Below are positions 45,584 to 56,342 of a stretch of 64,000 nucleotides of DNA, piece by piece. A program made the translations under genes and the position numbers. The notes below the pieces were generated by a model that was given only the letters and a program-made list of their open reading frames with translations, was not told the origin of the DNA and did no database searches. Numbering within the stretch: the stretch's first letter is position 1; every line of letters starts with the position of its first letter. Where the stretch lies: assembly GCF_002911665.1 (NCBI RefSeq), contig NZ_MTBP01000001.1:310001-374000 (forward strand), written 5' to 3'. The DNA is from Actinomadura rubteroloni. GTDB lineage: Bacteria > Actinomycetota > Actinomycetes > Streptosporangiales > Streptosporangiaceae.

Positions 45584-46117
45584 ATGAGCGACGACTTCGT
45601 CCTGGACGTCAGCAGGATCCGCGCCGAGGTGCGGGAGAAGATGCAGGAGGGGCCGATCACCGAGACCTACGGGCGCGACAGCACGCGGGTCATCGAGGTC
45701 CTCAACGACGTCGTCGCGACCGAGGTCGTCTGCTGGCTGCGGTACACGCGGCACGCGATCTCGGCGACGGGCATCGACCGCGCCCAGGTGTCGGCGGAGT
45801 TCAAGGAGCACGCCAAGGAGGAGCTGGACCACGCGCTGCGCGCCGCCGACCGCGTCAACCAGCTCGGCGGCGAGCCCGCGTTCGACCCGGCCAAGCTCGC
45901 CGAGCGCGCCGCCACCGACTACACGACGCCGCCCGACGGCGACCTCGACCAGATGCTGCGCGACAACCTGGAGGCCGAGCGGATCGTCATCTCCACCTAC
46001 CAGGAGATCATCCGCTGGCTCGGCGACGGCGACCCGACGACCCGCCGCCTGATGGAGTCCATCCTCGAAGAGGAGGAGGACCACGCCGACGACCTGGTCG
46101 ACCTGCTCGGCATCTGA
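45584..46117 (+). CDS. ferritin-like (bacterioferritin/Dps-type) protein
   Basis: A 177-residue four-helix protein. Metal ligands of a di-iron site are visible: Glu in VVATEVVCWLRYTRHAI, Glu/His in EHAKEELDHALRAADRV, Glu in DNLEAERIVISTYQE and ILEEEEDHADDLVDLL. It probably stores or oxidises iron and protects from oxidative stress. AAGGGAAGG precedes the ATG at 45584; an in-frame ATG at 45560 is possible. The next gene is convergent and ends 2 bases away. Confidence 0.88.
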   Translation: MSDDFVLDVSRIRAEVREKMQEGPITETYGRDSTRVIEVLNDVVATEVVCWLRYTRHAISATGIDRAQVSAEFKEHAKEELDHALRAADRVNQLGGEPAFDPAKLAERAATDYTTPPDGDLDQMLRDNLEAERIVISTYQEIIRWLGDGDPTTRRLMESILEEEEDHADDLVDLLGI

Positions 46118-46119
46118 CG

Positions 46120-46644
46120 TCAGGCCCGGGGCGCGAGCCGTCCCGGGAGGTCGGCCAGGGGGTAGCGCTTCCAGAAGTAGGCGTCGGCGGCGTGCTGGTC
46201 GCCGGGGTAGTTGACGGCCTCGGCGATCCGGTTCCGCTCGACGCGGAACGCCAGCGCCCACATGATGTCGAGGCCCTTGGGGCGGGTGCTCCAGCCCCGG
46301 TGCAGGTCGACGACCCAGTCGCCGTCGGCCGCGAGGAAGATCGTCTCGGCGCGGAACCCGGCGCGGGCGAGTTCGGCGAAGAACGCGAGGACCTCGTCCA
46401 CGCCCTCCTTGGTGCCCGCGAGCGGGTGGTGTCCGGGGATCGTCCACCGGATGCCCGGGGCGAAGTACCGCTCGCGGAGCGCGGTGAGGTCGCCCGCGGC
46501 GTAGGCGGCGTAGTAGCCGCGGATCAGCGCGACGTTCGGGTGCTCCCCGGCCTCGGCCGCGCGGGGGACGGCGACGGACGCCGCAACGCCGGCCGCCCCG
46601 ACGGTCGCGGCGCGCAGCAGGGTGGCGCGGGAGATGTCGGCCAT
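46120..46644 (-). CDS. exported NTF2-like (SnoaL-fold) protein
   Basis: A 174-residue protein with an N-terminal signal-like segment (RATLLRAATVGAAGVAASV, then AEAGE) resembling a Tat or Sec leader. It is followed by an NTF2-like domain: LIRGYYAAYAAGDLTALRE, PGIRWTIPGHHPLAGTKEG, DGDWVVDLHRG and FRVERNRIAEAVNYPGDQ. This fold covers small isomerases, cyclases and binding proteins. It is the second gene of an operon with the SDR gene (17 bases apart), under likely control of the divergent LysR regulator. Confidence 0.8.
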   Translation of the reverse strand: MADISRATLLRAATVGAAGVAASVAVPRAAEAGEHPNVALIRGYYAAYAAGDLTALRERYFAPGIRWTIPGHHPLAGTKEGVDEVLAFFAELARAGFRAETIFLAADGDWVVDLHRGWSTRPKGLDIMWALAFRVERNRIAEAVNYPGDQHAADAYFWKRYPLADLPGRLAPRA

Positions 46645-46661
46645 GGGGGTTCCTTCCGTGG

Positions 46662-47507
46662 TCAGGCGGTGAGGTAGCCGCCGGAGGCGTCGACGTCGGT
46701 GCCGACGACCGCCGACGCGTCGGCGGACGCGAGCCAGAGGATCACGCGGGCGATCTCGTCGGGCCGGACGATGCGCTTGATCGGGTACTCGGCCGCGATC
46801 TGCTCGTAGGTCATGCCGAACGCCTCGGCGGCGCGGCGCAGCATCGGCGTGTCGACCGCGCCGGGCGCGAGCGCGTTGACGCGGATGTTCTCGTCCGCGT
46901 ACTCCAGCGCGGCGACCTTGGTGAGCGAGGCGACCGCGTGCTTGCTGGCGTTGTAGGGCGCGATGGTCGCGAAGCCGACCTCGGCGGAGATCGACGCGGT
47001 GTTGACGATGACGCCGCCGCGCTGGCGGAGCATGTGGGGAAGCTCGTACTTCATCGACAGGAAGACGCCCCGGGCATTGGTGTGCCAGACGCGGTCGAAG
47101 TCGGCGGCGGACTGTTCGTGCAGCGGGGCGGCGCGCGGGGTCTCGATCCCGGCGTTGTTGACGGCGACGTCGATGCGTCCGTAGCGCCGGACGCAGGCGT
47201 CGACCAGGCCCCTGACGTCCGACTCGTCGCGCACGTCCGCGCGGTGGAAGACCGCTTCGCCGCCGGACGCGCGGATCTCGCGCTCGACCTCCGCGCCGAG
47301 GGCGGCGCGGCGGCCGCAGAACATCACCCGCGCGCCTTCGGCGGCGAAGGCGGCGGCGGTGGCCCGGCCGATGCCCGAGGTCGCGCCGGTGACGAGGACC
47401 GTCCGGCGGGCGAACCGGCCGGGGGCGGCGGCGGACGCGGGGGTCGCGGCGAGGCCGAGCGCGGCGGCGCCGGCCGCGAGGACGCCACGCCGTGTGGTCC
47501 GGGTCAT
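46662..47507 (-). CDS. short-chain dehydrogenase with Tat-type signal peptide
   Basis: A 281-residue classical SDR: nucleotide-binding TGATSGIGRA, NNAG, and catalytic YNASK, with Ser in NTASISAEV. The domain is preceded by about 30 residues reading TRTTRRGVLAAGAAALGLAA and ATPASAAAP, a twin-arginine signal with a cleavage site. NAD(P)-dependent SDRs are normally cytosolic, so export of a folded, cofactor-loaded enzyme would be unusual. The NTF2-like partner also has a leader. The substrate is unknown. It is divergent from lysR, with a LysR box between. Confidence 0.85.
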   Translation of the reverse strand: MTRTTRRGVLAAGAAALGLAATPASAAAPGRFARRTVLVTGATSGIGRATAAAFAAEGARVMFCGRRAALGAEVEREIRASGGEAVFHRADVRDESDVRGLVDACVRRYGRIDVAVNNAGIETPRAAPLHEQSAADFDRVWHTNARGVFLSMKYELPHMLRQRGGVIVNTASISAEVGFATIAPYNASKHAVASLTKVAALEYADENIRVNALAPGAVDTPMLRRAAEAFGMTYEQIAAEYPIKRIVRPDEIARVILWLASADASAVVGTDVDASGGYLTA

Positions 47508-47572
47508 CTCGTCTCCTTTCGCGAGTGGTTCTAGGAAACTGCGGTTCGTCCCGTCCGGTCCAAGACCTCTCG

Positions 47573-47591
47573 CTATACGGTGAGCGCATAG
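47573..47591. promoter_or_regulatory. LysR-type box
   Basis: CTAT-N11-ATAG, a perfect 4-bp dyad fitting the T-N11-A core of LysR-type recognition sites, lies 14 bases before the lysR start in the 98-base divergent region. Confidence 0.6.
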
Positions 47592-47605
47592 ATCCGGGGG
47601 GACGG

Positions 47606-48523
47606 GTGGACGTCGACACGCGCGTGCTGCGGTACTTCGTCGCGCTGGCCGAGCAGTTGAACTTCTCGCGGGCCGCCGAGGGCCTGCTGATCTCCCAGCC
47701 CGCGCTGAGCCGCCGGATCCGCGCGCTGGAGGACGACCTGCGGACGCCGCTGTTCGTCCGGACCAGCCGGGACGTCGCGCTGACGGCGGCCGGGGCGGCG
47801 TTCCTCCCGCGCGCCCGGCGGCTGCTCGCGGACTGGGAGGCGGCGCAGCGGGCCGTCCGCGCGGAGGCGGCGGCCGGGGCGCGGAGCGTGCGGGTCGGCT
47901 TCACCGCGTCCGGCGCGGGAACGCTCGCCACCCGCGCGTACACCGCGTTCATGCGGCGGCATCCGGGCTCGTCGGTCGAGCCGAAGCGGTTCGCGTGGGG
48001 CGGCGAGGTGGCGGCGCTGCGGGAGGGGCTCGTGGACGTGGCGTTCGTCTGGCTCCCGGCGGACACGACCGGCCTGCACACCGAGATCGTCGCGGTGGAG
48101 CGGCGGATGGCCGGGCTGGCGGCGGGGCATCCGCTGGCGGCCCGCAGCGGGGTCTCGATCATGGATCTGGCGGACGAGCCGCTGGTGTGGACGCGCCGCG
48201 CGCCCCGCGCGTGGGTCGACTGGTGGGCGGTGAATCCGCGGCCGGACGGGCGGCCGCCGCGCTGGGGGCCGGAGAACGACAACGTCGAGGAGATGCTGGA
48301 GCACGTCGCGTCCGGGCTGGCGGTCTGCATCAGCCCGGAGTCGATGAGCCTGCACTACGGACGGCCCGACCTGGTGTGGCGGCCCATCGAGGACATCGCG
48401 CCGCTGCGCGTGGCGCTGTGCCGACCGCTGGAGCGGGTGAGCGCGGCCGTCGCCGATTTCACGGCCGTCGTCCGGGATTGCGCGCGGGCCGCCCGGGTAA
48501 CCGGCGGGCATGAGGCTTCATGA
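47606..48523 (+). CDS. LysR-family transcriptional regulator
   Basis: A 305-residue regulator. The N-terminal helix-turn-helix is VLRYFVALAEQLNFSRAAEG, then LLISQPALSRRIRALEDDL, followed by a linker helix and a periplasmic-binding-protein-like effector domain (VRVGFTASGAGTLATRAYTA). The GTG at 47606 begins VDVDTRVLRYF. Divergence from the SDR/NTF2-like operon and the intergenic LysR box suggest control of that operon. The downstream DUF2795 gene overlaps its end by 14 bases. Confidence 0.92.
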   Translation: MDVDTRVLRYFVALAEQLNFSRAAEGLLISQPALSRRIRALEDDLRTPLFVRTSRDVALTAAGAAFLPRARRLLADWEAAQRAVRAEAAAGARSVRVGFTASGAGTLATRAYTAFMRRHPGSSVEPKRFAWGGEVAALREGLVDVAFVWLPADTTGLHTEIVAVERRMAGLAAGHPLAARSGVSIMDLADEPLVWTRRAPRAWVDWWAVNPRPDGRPPRWGPENDNVEEMLEHVASGLAVCISPESMSLHYGRPDLVWRPIEDIAPLRVALCRPLERVSAAVADFTAVVRDCARAARVTGGHEAS

Positions 48524-48824
48524 CGTGGGAGAGATCAAGGCCGCGCTGAACGACATGCGCTTTCCGGCGTCCAAGGACGACCTGGTCGCGCACGCGAGCC
48601 GGGTGGGCGCGGGCGAGCCGCAGGTCAGGGCGCTGCGGGCGCTGCCGCTCGCCGACTACGCCAACCTGGACGAGGTCATGCGCTCGGTGCCGGTCGACCC
48701 GGCGCCGGACCTGACGACGACCGAACGGACCGTCCAGCACCGCGAGCACCGGCATCCGAACCTGGCCGAGCACGAGCGCGTCACGCACTCCACGCCGATC
48801 GACGAGGAACTCGGCGGGGAGTGA
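48510..48824 (+). CDS. DUF2795 family protein
   Basis: A 104-residue protein. The DUF2795 motif is VGEIKAALNDMRFPASKDDL, then VAHASRVGAGEPQVRALRAL and PLADYANLDEVMRSV. The family is small, probably DNA- or protein-binding and uncharacterised. The C-terminus is His- and Glu-rich. It starts within the end of lysR, which suggests coupled translation. Confidence 0.8.
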   Translation: MRLHDVGEIKAALNDMRFPASKDDLVAHASRVGAGEPQVRALRALPLADYANLDEVMRSVPVDPAPDLTTTERTVQHREHRHPNLAEHERVTHSTPIDEELGGE

Positions 48825-48866
48825 GCGGCTTGCCATAAATCTGGACGATCTGCCAAGGTCACCGGC

Positions 48867-49966
<1,100 letters not shown>

Positions 49967-49970
<4 letters not shown>

Positions 49971-51133
49971 GCCCTGTTCGCCGCCGCGACGCGCTGCGGC
50001 TGGCCGGCGCCGCGCTGGCGTTGTCGGCGTGCGGGGTGAAAGGCCGGGCGGCTTCGACCGACGTCGCGTCGTTCTGGGCCGGGAAACGGCGGACGGGACG
50101 GTTGAGCTGGGCGAACTGGCCCGGCTACCTGGAGGACGACCGGGCGACGCTCACCTCTTTCGAGAAGGACACCGGAATCCGGGTCGCGTACCGGGAGGCC
50201 ATTCAGGAGATGGGGCCGTGGTTCGGCAAGATCCGGGCGCCGCTGGCGGCCGGGCAGTCGATCGGCTTCGACCTGATGGTCATGACGAACGGGATCCAGT
50301 TGGAGCAGTGCCGGCGGCTCGGATATCTGGCGCCGCTGGACCTGTCGCGGTTGCCGAACTTCGCCGCGCACGCCGCGCCGGAGTTCCGGAATCCGTCTTA
50401 TGACCCGGGGAACGCGTTCACCGTCCCGTACGAGTCGGGCATCACGGGGATCGCCTACAACACGAAGTACGTGGACGAGGAGATCACCAGCATCGCTCAG
50501 CTCTTCTCGCCGAAGTACCGGGGGCGGGTCGGGATGATGAGCGACGCGCAGGAACTCGGGTCTTTCGGCCTGTTCTCGCTGGGGGTGGATCCGGAGACGT
50601 CCCGGCCGCCGGACTGGGAGAAGGCCGCCGCCCGGCTGCGCGAGCAGCGCGACGCCGGGATCGTGCGGAAGTACTACACGCAGGATTACGTCGACGCCGT
50701 CAGCAAGGGCGACGTGTGGCTGACGATGGCGTGGTCCGGTGACGTCTACACGCTGACCAGCCCGGACGTGAAGTTCGTGGTGCCGTCCGAGGGCGGGACG
50801 CTGTGGACGGACAACCTGTGCATTCCGCGGACCGCCGTCTCTCCCGTGGACGCCCTGACGCTCATGGACTGGCTCTACCTCCCCGCCCACAACGCGCCGC
50901 TGACGGAATTCGTCAACTACATCACGCCGGTCGCGGGGGTGCGGGAGATCGTCCGGCGCGACGCGGCACGGGCCGCCGGCCGTGAGCGCGACGACCTGAC
51001 GCGACTCGGCGCGAGCCCGTTGGTTTTCCCGTCGCCGTCCGACATGGCCCGGCTCCGGCGCTACCGCCGCTTGAGCCCGGACGAGCAATCCCGCTATCTG
51101 GGCGTCTTCGAGCCGATCGCCCGGGGTTCGTGA
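49967..51133 (+). CDS. potD: polyamine-type ABC transporter substrate-binding lipoprotein
   Basis: A 388-residue extracytoplasmic binding protein. The TTG start overlaps the potA stop (TTGA). The leader PVRRRDALRLAGAALALSAC has a twin-arginine motif followed by a lipobox Cys, so it is a Tat-exported lipoprotein. The mature part begins like PotD proteins: LSWANWPGYLEDDRATLTSF, then PYESGITGIAYNTKYV and MAWSGDVYTLTSPDVKFVVP. An acidic polyamine-binding site cannot be confirmed by eye, so the substrate is uncertain. Confidence 0.9.
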
Positions 51134-51993
51134 TGCCGTTCTCCCGTCGTCTGGCGCCATATCTGCTGGTCCTGCCGGGCGGGTTGTGGCTGGCGGTGTT
51201 CTTCGTCGTCCCGGTGGCGATGATGGCGTCGTTGTCGCTCCAGACGGGGAATCTCATCGACGGATTCCGCCAGACTTTCCACTGGCAGAACTACACCGAC
51301 GGCCTGAGCACGTACGGGGACGCGTTCGTCCGGTCGCTCTGGTACGGCTTCCTGGCGACGATCCTGTGCCTGGCGCTGGCCTACCCGGCCGCCTACTGGA
51401 TCGCCTTCCGCGCCGGACCCCGCAAATCCACCTACCTGCTCCTGCTGCTCATTCCCTATTTCGTGTCGTTCGTGCTGCGGACCGTGGCGTGGAAGCTGGT
51501 CCTCACCGACAACGGACCCGTTCTCGGACCGCTGCGCGATCACGGGATCGTCCCGTCCGACTTCCATGTCCTGGACACCGGAACAGCCGTGATAGCGGGC
51601 CTCACCTACACCTATCTGCCGTTCATGGTGCTGCCGATCTACGTGGCGCTGGAACGCCTGGACCCGCGCCTGATCGAGGCGGCCCACGACCTGCACGCCG
51701 GCCGCGCCGCCACGTTCGCGCGCGTCGTCCTGCCGCTCTCGCTGCCGGGCGTCTTCGCCGGAGTCGTCATGACGTTCGTCCCCGCGTCATCCGACTACGT
51801 GAACGCCGAAATACTCGGCGGCCCGCGCAACACGATGATCGGCAACGTGATCCAGGCCCAATACTTCGACGACGGGGCCTACCCCGTGGCGTCCGCCCTG
51901 TCGTTCACGCTGATGGCGATTCTGCTGGCCGGAATCTTCCTCTACGCCCGGGCCTTGGGAACGCGCGGAATCCTGGACACGACCGCACCATGA
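51133..51993 (+). CDS. potB: polyamine-type ABC transporter permease
   Basis: A 286-residue permease with about six membrane helices, starting LAPYLLVLPGGLWLAVFFVV. The cytoplasmic EAA loop is RLIEAAHDLHAGRAATFARV, contacting PotA. GTG at 51130 or ATG at 51133 may start it; both overlap the end of potD. Confidence 0.9.
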   Translation: MPFSRRLAPYLLVLPGGLWLAVFFVVPVAMMASLSLQTGNLIDGFRQTFHWQNYTDGLSTYGDAFVRSLWYGFLATILCLALAYPAAYWIAFRAGPRKSTYLLLLLIPYFVSFVLRTVAWKLVLTDNGPVLGPLRDHGIVPSDFHVLDTGTAVIAGLTYTYLPFMVLPIYVALERLDPRLIEAAHDLHAGRAATFARVVLPLSLPGVFAGVVMTFVPASSDYVNAEILGGPRNTMIGNVIQAQYFDDGAYPVASALSFTLMAILLAGIFLYARALGTRGILDTTAP

Positions 51994-52766
51994 CCACCCG
52001 CCCGACCCGCCGCCTCTCCGCCCTGCACCTCTACACCCTGCTCCTGACCGCCTGGCTGATCCTCCCCATAGCGGTCATGATCCTGTTCGGCTTCAACGAC
52101 GTCCACGGCAAGCAGAACTTCCGCTGGGAGGGCTTCACCCTCAAGTGGTACACCCACCTGCTCGCCAAGCCCGACTTGACGATCGCCGCCATCAACTCCC
52201 TGACAATCGCCACACTGAGCACAGCCATGGCGACAGCCCTTGGCACCCCCCTGGGCTTGGCTCTGGCCCGCCACAAATTCCGAGGCCGGGCCACGACAAC
52301 GGCCGTCCTCTTCCTGATCATCGCCTGCCCGGAACTGGTGCTGGGCGCGTCCCTGCTGTCGATGTTCGTGACGTTCAACATCCCCCGCGGCTACCCGACG
52401 ATCCTGGCCGCGCACACGATGGTCTCGATCGCCTTCATGACAACGACAGTCCGCGCCAGAGCGGTGACCCTGGACCCGTCCCTGGAAGAAGCGGCAGAAG
52501 ACCTGGGCGCAACTCCCTGGCCGAGATTCCGCCTGATCACCCTCCCCTTGGTCACCCCGGGAATCCTGGCAGGCGCCCTCCTGGCCTTCGTCCTCTCCAT
52601 CGACGACTTCGTCATCACGAACTTCACCAGCGGCACCACCATCACCCTCCCCCTCTGGATCTGGGCCTCGACAAGAACCGGAACCCCACCCCAGGTCAAC
52701 GTCCTCGGCACGCTGATCTTCGCCGCCGCCACCACCCTCACCCTTCTCACCGCCCGCCGGAAATGA
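51990..52766 (+). CDS. potC: polyamine-type ABC transporter permease
   Basis: A 258-residue permease with about six helices; the EAA loop is SLEEAAEDLGATPWPRFRLI, followed by LAFVLSIDDFVITNF, a PotC hallmark. It starts with 4 bases of overlap with potB. Its wobble positions use clearly more A and C than the neighbouring genes, which may mark a different origin or a local drift. It ends 2 bases before the convergent decarboxylase gene. Confidence 0.9.
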   Translation: MTTRPTRRLSALHLYTLLLTAWLILPIAVMILFGFNDVHGKQNFRWEGFTLKWYTHLLAKPDLTIAAINSLTIATLSTAMATALGTPLGLALARHKFRGRATTTAVLFLIIACPELVLGASLLSMFVTFNIPRGYPTILAAHTMVSIAFMTTTVRARAVTLDPSLEEAAEDLGATPWPRFRLITLPLVTPGILAGALLAFVLSIDDFVITNFTSGTTITLPLWIWASTRTGTPPQVNVLGTLIFAAATTLTLLTARRK

Positions 52767-52768
52767 CG

Positions 52769-54391
52769 TCAGGGGAGTTCGGCGGGGAGGTCGTGGGGGT
52801 CGATTTCGGCGGCGATCAGGGCGGGTTCGGCGGACGCCTTCGCGGCGGCCAAGGCCGTGTCGAAGTCCGCTTCGGTGTTCACGGACTGGGCGGAGGTTAG
52901 GCCTAGGCCTTGGGCCAACTGGGTGAAGTTCCACTTGTTCAGGGTCAGGTACGGGGTCGGCGGGGTGCCGGGGTGGGTGAAGTAGTCGCCGTCCACCAGG
53001 AATTGCTCGTAGGCGTAGAGGGCGTTGTCGATGACGATGACGACCGGGTTCCGGTTGTAGCGGGCCATTGTGGAGAGGGCCTGGGCGGTCATGTGGAAGC
53101 CGCCGTCGCCGCAGATCACCAGGGGGCGGCGGGACGAGCCGAAGGCCGCGCCGACGGATGCGGCGACCGAGTGTCCGATCGACGCCCACACGGCGCTGCA
53201 GAGGAAGGCGTCGCGGCCTTTCACGGGCAGGTTCGCGGCCGAGTAGACGCCGAGGAAGATGTCGGGCACGACGATCCAGGACGCGTCCAGGGCGGCGGCG
53301 ATCCGCTCGAAAACGCCCCGGTACGTCAGGGCGCCCGTCGGTGGGCCGGGGGCGGGGGACGTCAGGGCGGGTGGGGACGGGCGCGGGGGTGCTTTTGCCG
53401 CCTCGGTCACCAGGGCCGTTACGAGTGCGCCTATCTCCGCGTTCTGTTTGGCTCCGGTGCGAATTTTCACCTTGCCGTCGTAGGCGGCGATGATGTGGTC
53501 GCTGCCGCCCGTCACCAGGTGTGCGTAGCCGCTGGGGAACACGCAGCCGAGTGTCACGAGCAGGTCCGCGTGTTCGACGGCGTCCGCCGCGGCGGGCGCC
53601 GAGTGCGGCGGGTCGTAGACGCCGACCCAGCCGTTCCCCTGCTCGGGGAGCGTCGACTTGGCGAGCAGCGCGCTCGACCAGCGCACGCCGAGCTTCGCGA
53701 TGAGGTCGGCGACGCGGTCCGCGAGGCCGTAGCGCTGGACCTCCGCGCCGATCAGCAAGACCGGCGACGTCGCGGCGCGGATCTGCGCGACGATCGCGGC
53801 GGCGAGCTGCTTCTCCGTGCCGGACGGCGGGACGGCGGCGGACAGCGAGCCCGTGGGCGACGGGCACGCCTTCGTCCACAGATCTTCGGCGATCTCGACA
53901 TAGACGGGCTTCTTCGTTCTCAGCGCGGTCGTGAGCGCGCCGTCCACCAGCGCGGGGACGTCGGCGGCCTTCTCGGCGCGCACGGCGCTCGCGGTGACGA
54001 GCTTGTACGCGGTCAGGTCCGCGTCGGGCCGTCCGGTGGAGTGCGAGAACAGGACGTCGAACTTCTTCAGCTTGTCCAGATGCGCGCAGCTCGGCCCGCC
54101 GTTCAGCACGACGACCGGGCTGCGCTCCACGAACGCGCCGCCGATCGCGTTGATCATGCTCAGCACGCCGACCCCGTTGGCGACCGCGACCGCGCCGAGG
54201 CCTTTCGTCCGCGCGTACCCGTCCGCCGCGTACCCGGCCTCCAGGTCGCTCGCAGTGACGACCGCCGTGATCCCGTGCGCGGCCGTCGCGCCGAAAAGGT
54301 CCGCGCAGTAGGCGCCCGGAACACCGAACAACGCGTCCACGCGCTGCTGCGCCAGCCGCGTCAGGACATAGTCCGCGACCGTGAACGTCAC
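52769..54391 (-). CDS. thiamine-diphosphate 2-oxoacid decarboxylase (pyruvate/indolepyruvate decarboxylase-like)
   Basis: A 540-residue enzyme. The catalytic Glu of the Pyr domain is in [17 protein letters not shown]. The ThDP/Mg motif in the PP domain runs from [15 protein letters not shown] to [13 protein letters not shown], matching GDG...N. This family decarboxylates pyruvate, phenylpyruvate or indolepyruvate to aldehydes. GTG at 54391 follows TTGGAGG and overlaps the oxidase stop by 4 bases. The operon would oxidise an amino acid to a 2-oxoacid and then decarboxylate it. Substrates are inferred, not shown. Confidence 0.88.
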   Translation of the reverse strand: MTFTVADYVLTRLAQQRVDALFGVPGAYCADLFGATAAHGITAVVTASDLEAGYAADGYARTKGLGAVAVANGVGVLSMINAIGGAFVERSPVVVLNGGPSCAHLDKLKKFDVLFSHSTGRPDADLTAYKLVTASAVRAEKAADVPALVDGALTTALRTKKPVYVEIAEDLWTKACPSPTGSLSAAVPPSGTEKQLAAAIVAQIRAATSPVLLIGAEVQRYGLADRVADLIAKLGVRWSSALLAKSTLPEQGNGWVGVYDPPHSAPAAADAVEHADLLVTLGCVFPSGYAHLVTGGSDHIIAAYDGKVKIRTGAKQNAEIGALVTALVTEAAKAPPRPSPPALTSPAPGPPTGALTYRGVFERIAAALDASWIVVPDIFLGVYSAANLPVKGRDAFLCSAVWASIGHSVAASVGAAFGSSRRPLVICGDGGFHMTAQALSTMARYNRNPVVIVIDNALYAYEQFLVDGDYFTHPGTPPTPYLTLNKWNFTQLAQGLGLTSAQSVNTEADFDTALAAAKASAEPALIAAEIDPHDLPAELP

Positions 54392-55482
54392 CGTTCCTCC
54401 AAGGACGCCGCCAAACGCGGATCCACGACCGGGGCGTTGCGCGGATGGTGGACATGCGTGTCGGGCAGCGGTTCCGCCGGCGCGAGCCCGAACCATTTCG
54501 CGATTCCCCGGACGAGCTGCTTGCAGCACGCCTTGTTGGGGACCTCGCTGTTCACCTTCTGCTCGGTGGTTCCGCCGATGACGAGATGGTCGCTGCGGGG
54601 GAACATGTACCCGTCCCGGCCGAGCAGGTATTTCAGGCCCGGCTGCGGCGGGAGCATGGCCAACTGCCCGGTGATCGGGCACATCTTGGCGTCGTCGAAC
54701 AGCGTTTTGGCGCCGAGCCCCGTGCAGTTGACGATGATGTTCTGCGACAAGGCGAGGACCTGCGCCCGGCTCGCGAACCGGCACAGCTTGATGGGCACGT
54801 TGCGCGCCGCGAGGTCGGTCTCCAGCCGGTTCAGGAACGCCGGCGGCTCGATCAGCAGCGTCTGGTACTCGAACCCGGGCCGGGCGGGCCCGCTGACGGG
54901 CAGCCGGTCGCACTTCTTCCGCGCGGGCAGGAGGTTCGGCAGCCAGTCCCGGACGATCTCCAGGTTCGGCGACTCCTCCGGCGTGAACAACGGCCGCTCA
55001 TAGACGCCGTAATTCTGTCCCACACTGCCTTTGAATTTCGTGTAGGCCGTCGTGATGATCTGCTTGAGTTCTTCCTTCTTCCCGGCCGAGTCGATGACCG
55101 ACACGCCCCACTCGCCGCCCGCCTTGTGGGAGGTCGTGTCGACCGGCCGGCGGTCGGAGTAGATCGTCACATCGAGCCCGAGATCGAGCAGCAGCGTCGC
55201 GGCCGTGAGCCCCATGACGCCCGCGCCGAGCACCGCGACCCCGGTGTCGTGCGACGTCGTGAGCCGCGCCGCGACGATGTCCCGGACCTTCGCCGCGCAC
55301 CCCCAGCTCAGCGTGATCCCCGCGCCGCCGTGCCCGTAGTTGTGGACGACGAACTTCCCCGACACCGTCTCGGCGTCCAGCCGGTACGCCCCTTTGCGAT
55401 AGGGCCGCACACCCGCGACGCACGCGCCCGGCGCATCGGGATCGAACGTGAAGTCCGGTGTGGGAAGCAGCGCTGCGCTCAT
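54388..55482 (-). CDS. FAD-dependent amino acid oxidase with motifs in permuted order
   Basis: A 364-residue flavoprotein of the D-amino acid oxidase type. [13 protein letters not shown] (24-36) and [19 protein letters not shown] (45-63) are the signatures that end canonical D-amino acid oxidases. Here they precede the FAD-binding GAGVMG (86-91), which normally opens the protein. The C-terminus ends after [17 protein letters not shown] and a further 60 residues without these motifs. The order suggests circular permutation. I assign oxidase activity from the motifs; the substrate is unknown. It is coupled to the decarboxylase downstream. Confidence 0.8.
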   Translation of the reverse strand: MSAALLPTPDFTFDPDAPGACVAGVRPYRKGAYRLDAETVSGKFVVHNYGHGGAGITLSWGCAAKVRDIVAARLTTSHDTGVAVLGAGVMGLTAATLLLDLGLDVTIYSDRRPVDTTSHKAGGEWGVSVIDSAGKKEELKQIITTAYTKFKGSVGQNYGVYERPLFTPEESPNLEIVRDWLPNLLPARKKCDRLPVSGPARPGFEYQTLLIEPPAFLNRLETDLAARNVPIKLCRFASRAQVLALSQNIIVNCTGLGAKTLFDDAKMCPITGQLAMLPPQPGLKYLLGRDGYMFPRSDHLVIGGTTEQKVNSEVPNKACCKQLVRGIAKWFGLAPAEPLPDTHVHHPRNAPVVDPRLAASLEER

Positions 55483-55584
55483 CTTTCACCCCCGTTTCCA
55501 GGGGCACTACCCGGGCACTGCGCGACCACCGCGGCGACGCCGTCTCTTTAGCGTCCCAACGCCAGACCTGAACCGATACGCGAG

Positions 55585-56271
55585 CTAGGGGCGCGGACGC
55601 AGCATCGGGGGGCGGAGCTGCTCGGCGTCGCCGCGACGGTAGAGGCGGGCGGGACGGCCGCCGTCGCGGGTCGTGGAATGGCCGGTCGGGACGAGAAAGC
55701 CGTCCGCGCCGGTGACCTTGCGGTGGAAATTGCGGGGGTCCAGGGGCGTGCCCCAGACGATCTCGTAGACGCGGCGCAGTTCGGCGACCGTGAACTCGGC
55801 CGGGCAGAACGCGGCGGCCAGCGAGGTGTATTCGAGTTTCGCCCGCGCCCGTTCCATTCCGTCGCAGAGAATGCGGCGGTGGTCGAAGGCGGGACGGTCG
55901 CGCTCCACCAGGTCGTCCACGGCCTGCCAGAGGACCTGCGCGCGGCTGGAGGCGGGCAGGTCGGGCGCGAGGCCGAGATAGGCGACGCTGACGACGCGCT
56001 GGCGCGGGTCGCGGTCGGGGTAGCCGTAGGTGGCGAGCTGTTCGAGGTGGATCCGGACGTCCGCGAGGCCCGCCCGTTCGGCCATCAGCCGGGACGCGGC
56101 GGCGGGCAGGTCCTCGTCCAGCTGGATGAAGCCGCCGGGGAGGGACCACGCGCCGTCGTAGGGCGCCCGGTCGCGCCGCCACATCAGCGCGCAGAGCCGC
56201 TGCTCGCGGACGGTGAGGACGACGAGGTCGACGGTGACGGCGAGCCGCGGCACGGACATGCCCATGAACAT
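55585..56271 (-). CDS. Nudix protein with C-terminal winged helix (NrtR-like)
   Basis: A 228-residue protein. The N-terminal Nudix domain reads LAVTVDLVVLTVREQRLCAL, then WSLPGGFIQLDEDLPAAASR; the Nudix box is partly degenerate (RLMAERAGL), as in non-catalytic NrtR regulators. The C-terminal part (AFCPAEFTVAELRRVYEIVW, then DPRNFHRKVTGADGFL) is the NrtR-type winged helix. NrtR proteins sense ADP-ribose and control NAD or sugar genes; no NAD gene is nearby. Three ATG starts (56271, 56265, 56259) are possible. Confidence 0.82.
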   Translation of the reverse strand: MFMGMSVPRLAVTVDLVVLTVREQRLCALMWRRDRAPYDGAWSLPGGFIQLDEDLPAAASRLMAERAGLADVRIHLEQLATYGYPDRDPRQRVVSVAYLGLAPDLPASSRAQVLWQAVDDLVERDRPAFDHRRILCDGMERARAKLEYTSLAAAFCPAEFTVAELRRVYEIVWGTPLDPRNFHRKVTGADGFLVPTGHSTTRDGGRPARLYRRGDAEQLRPPMLRPRP

Positions 56272-56342
56272 AATCGGTCCGGGACGTCCGCGCGGCCAGA
56301 GCGCCGCACACCGGCCGACGGGCCGGTGTGCGGCGCGAACCG

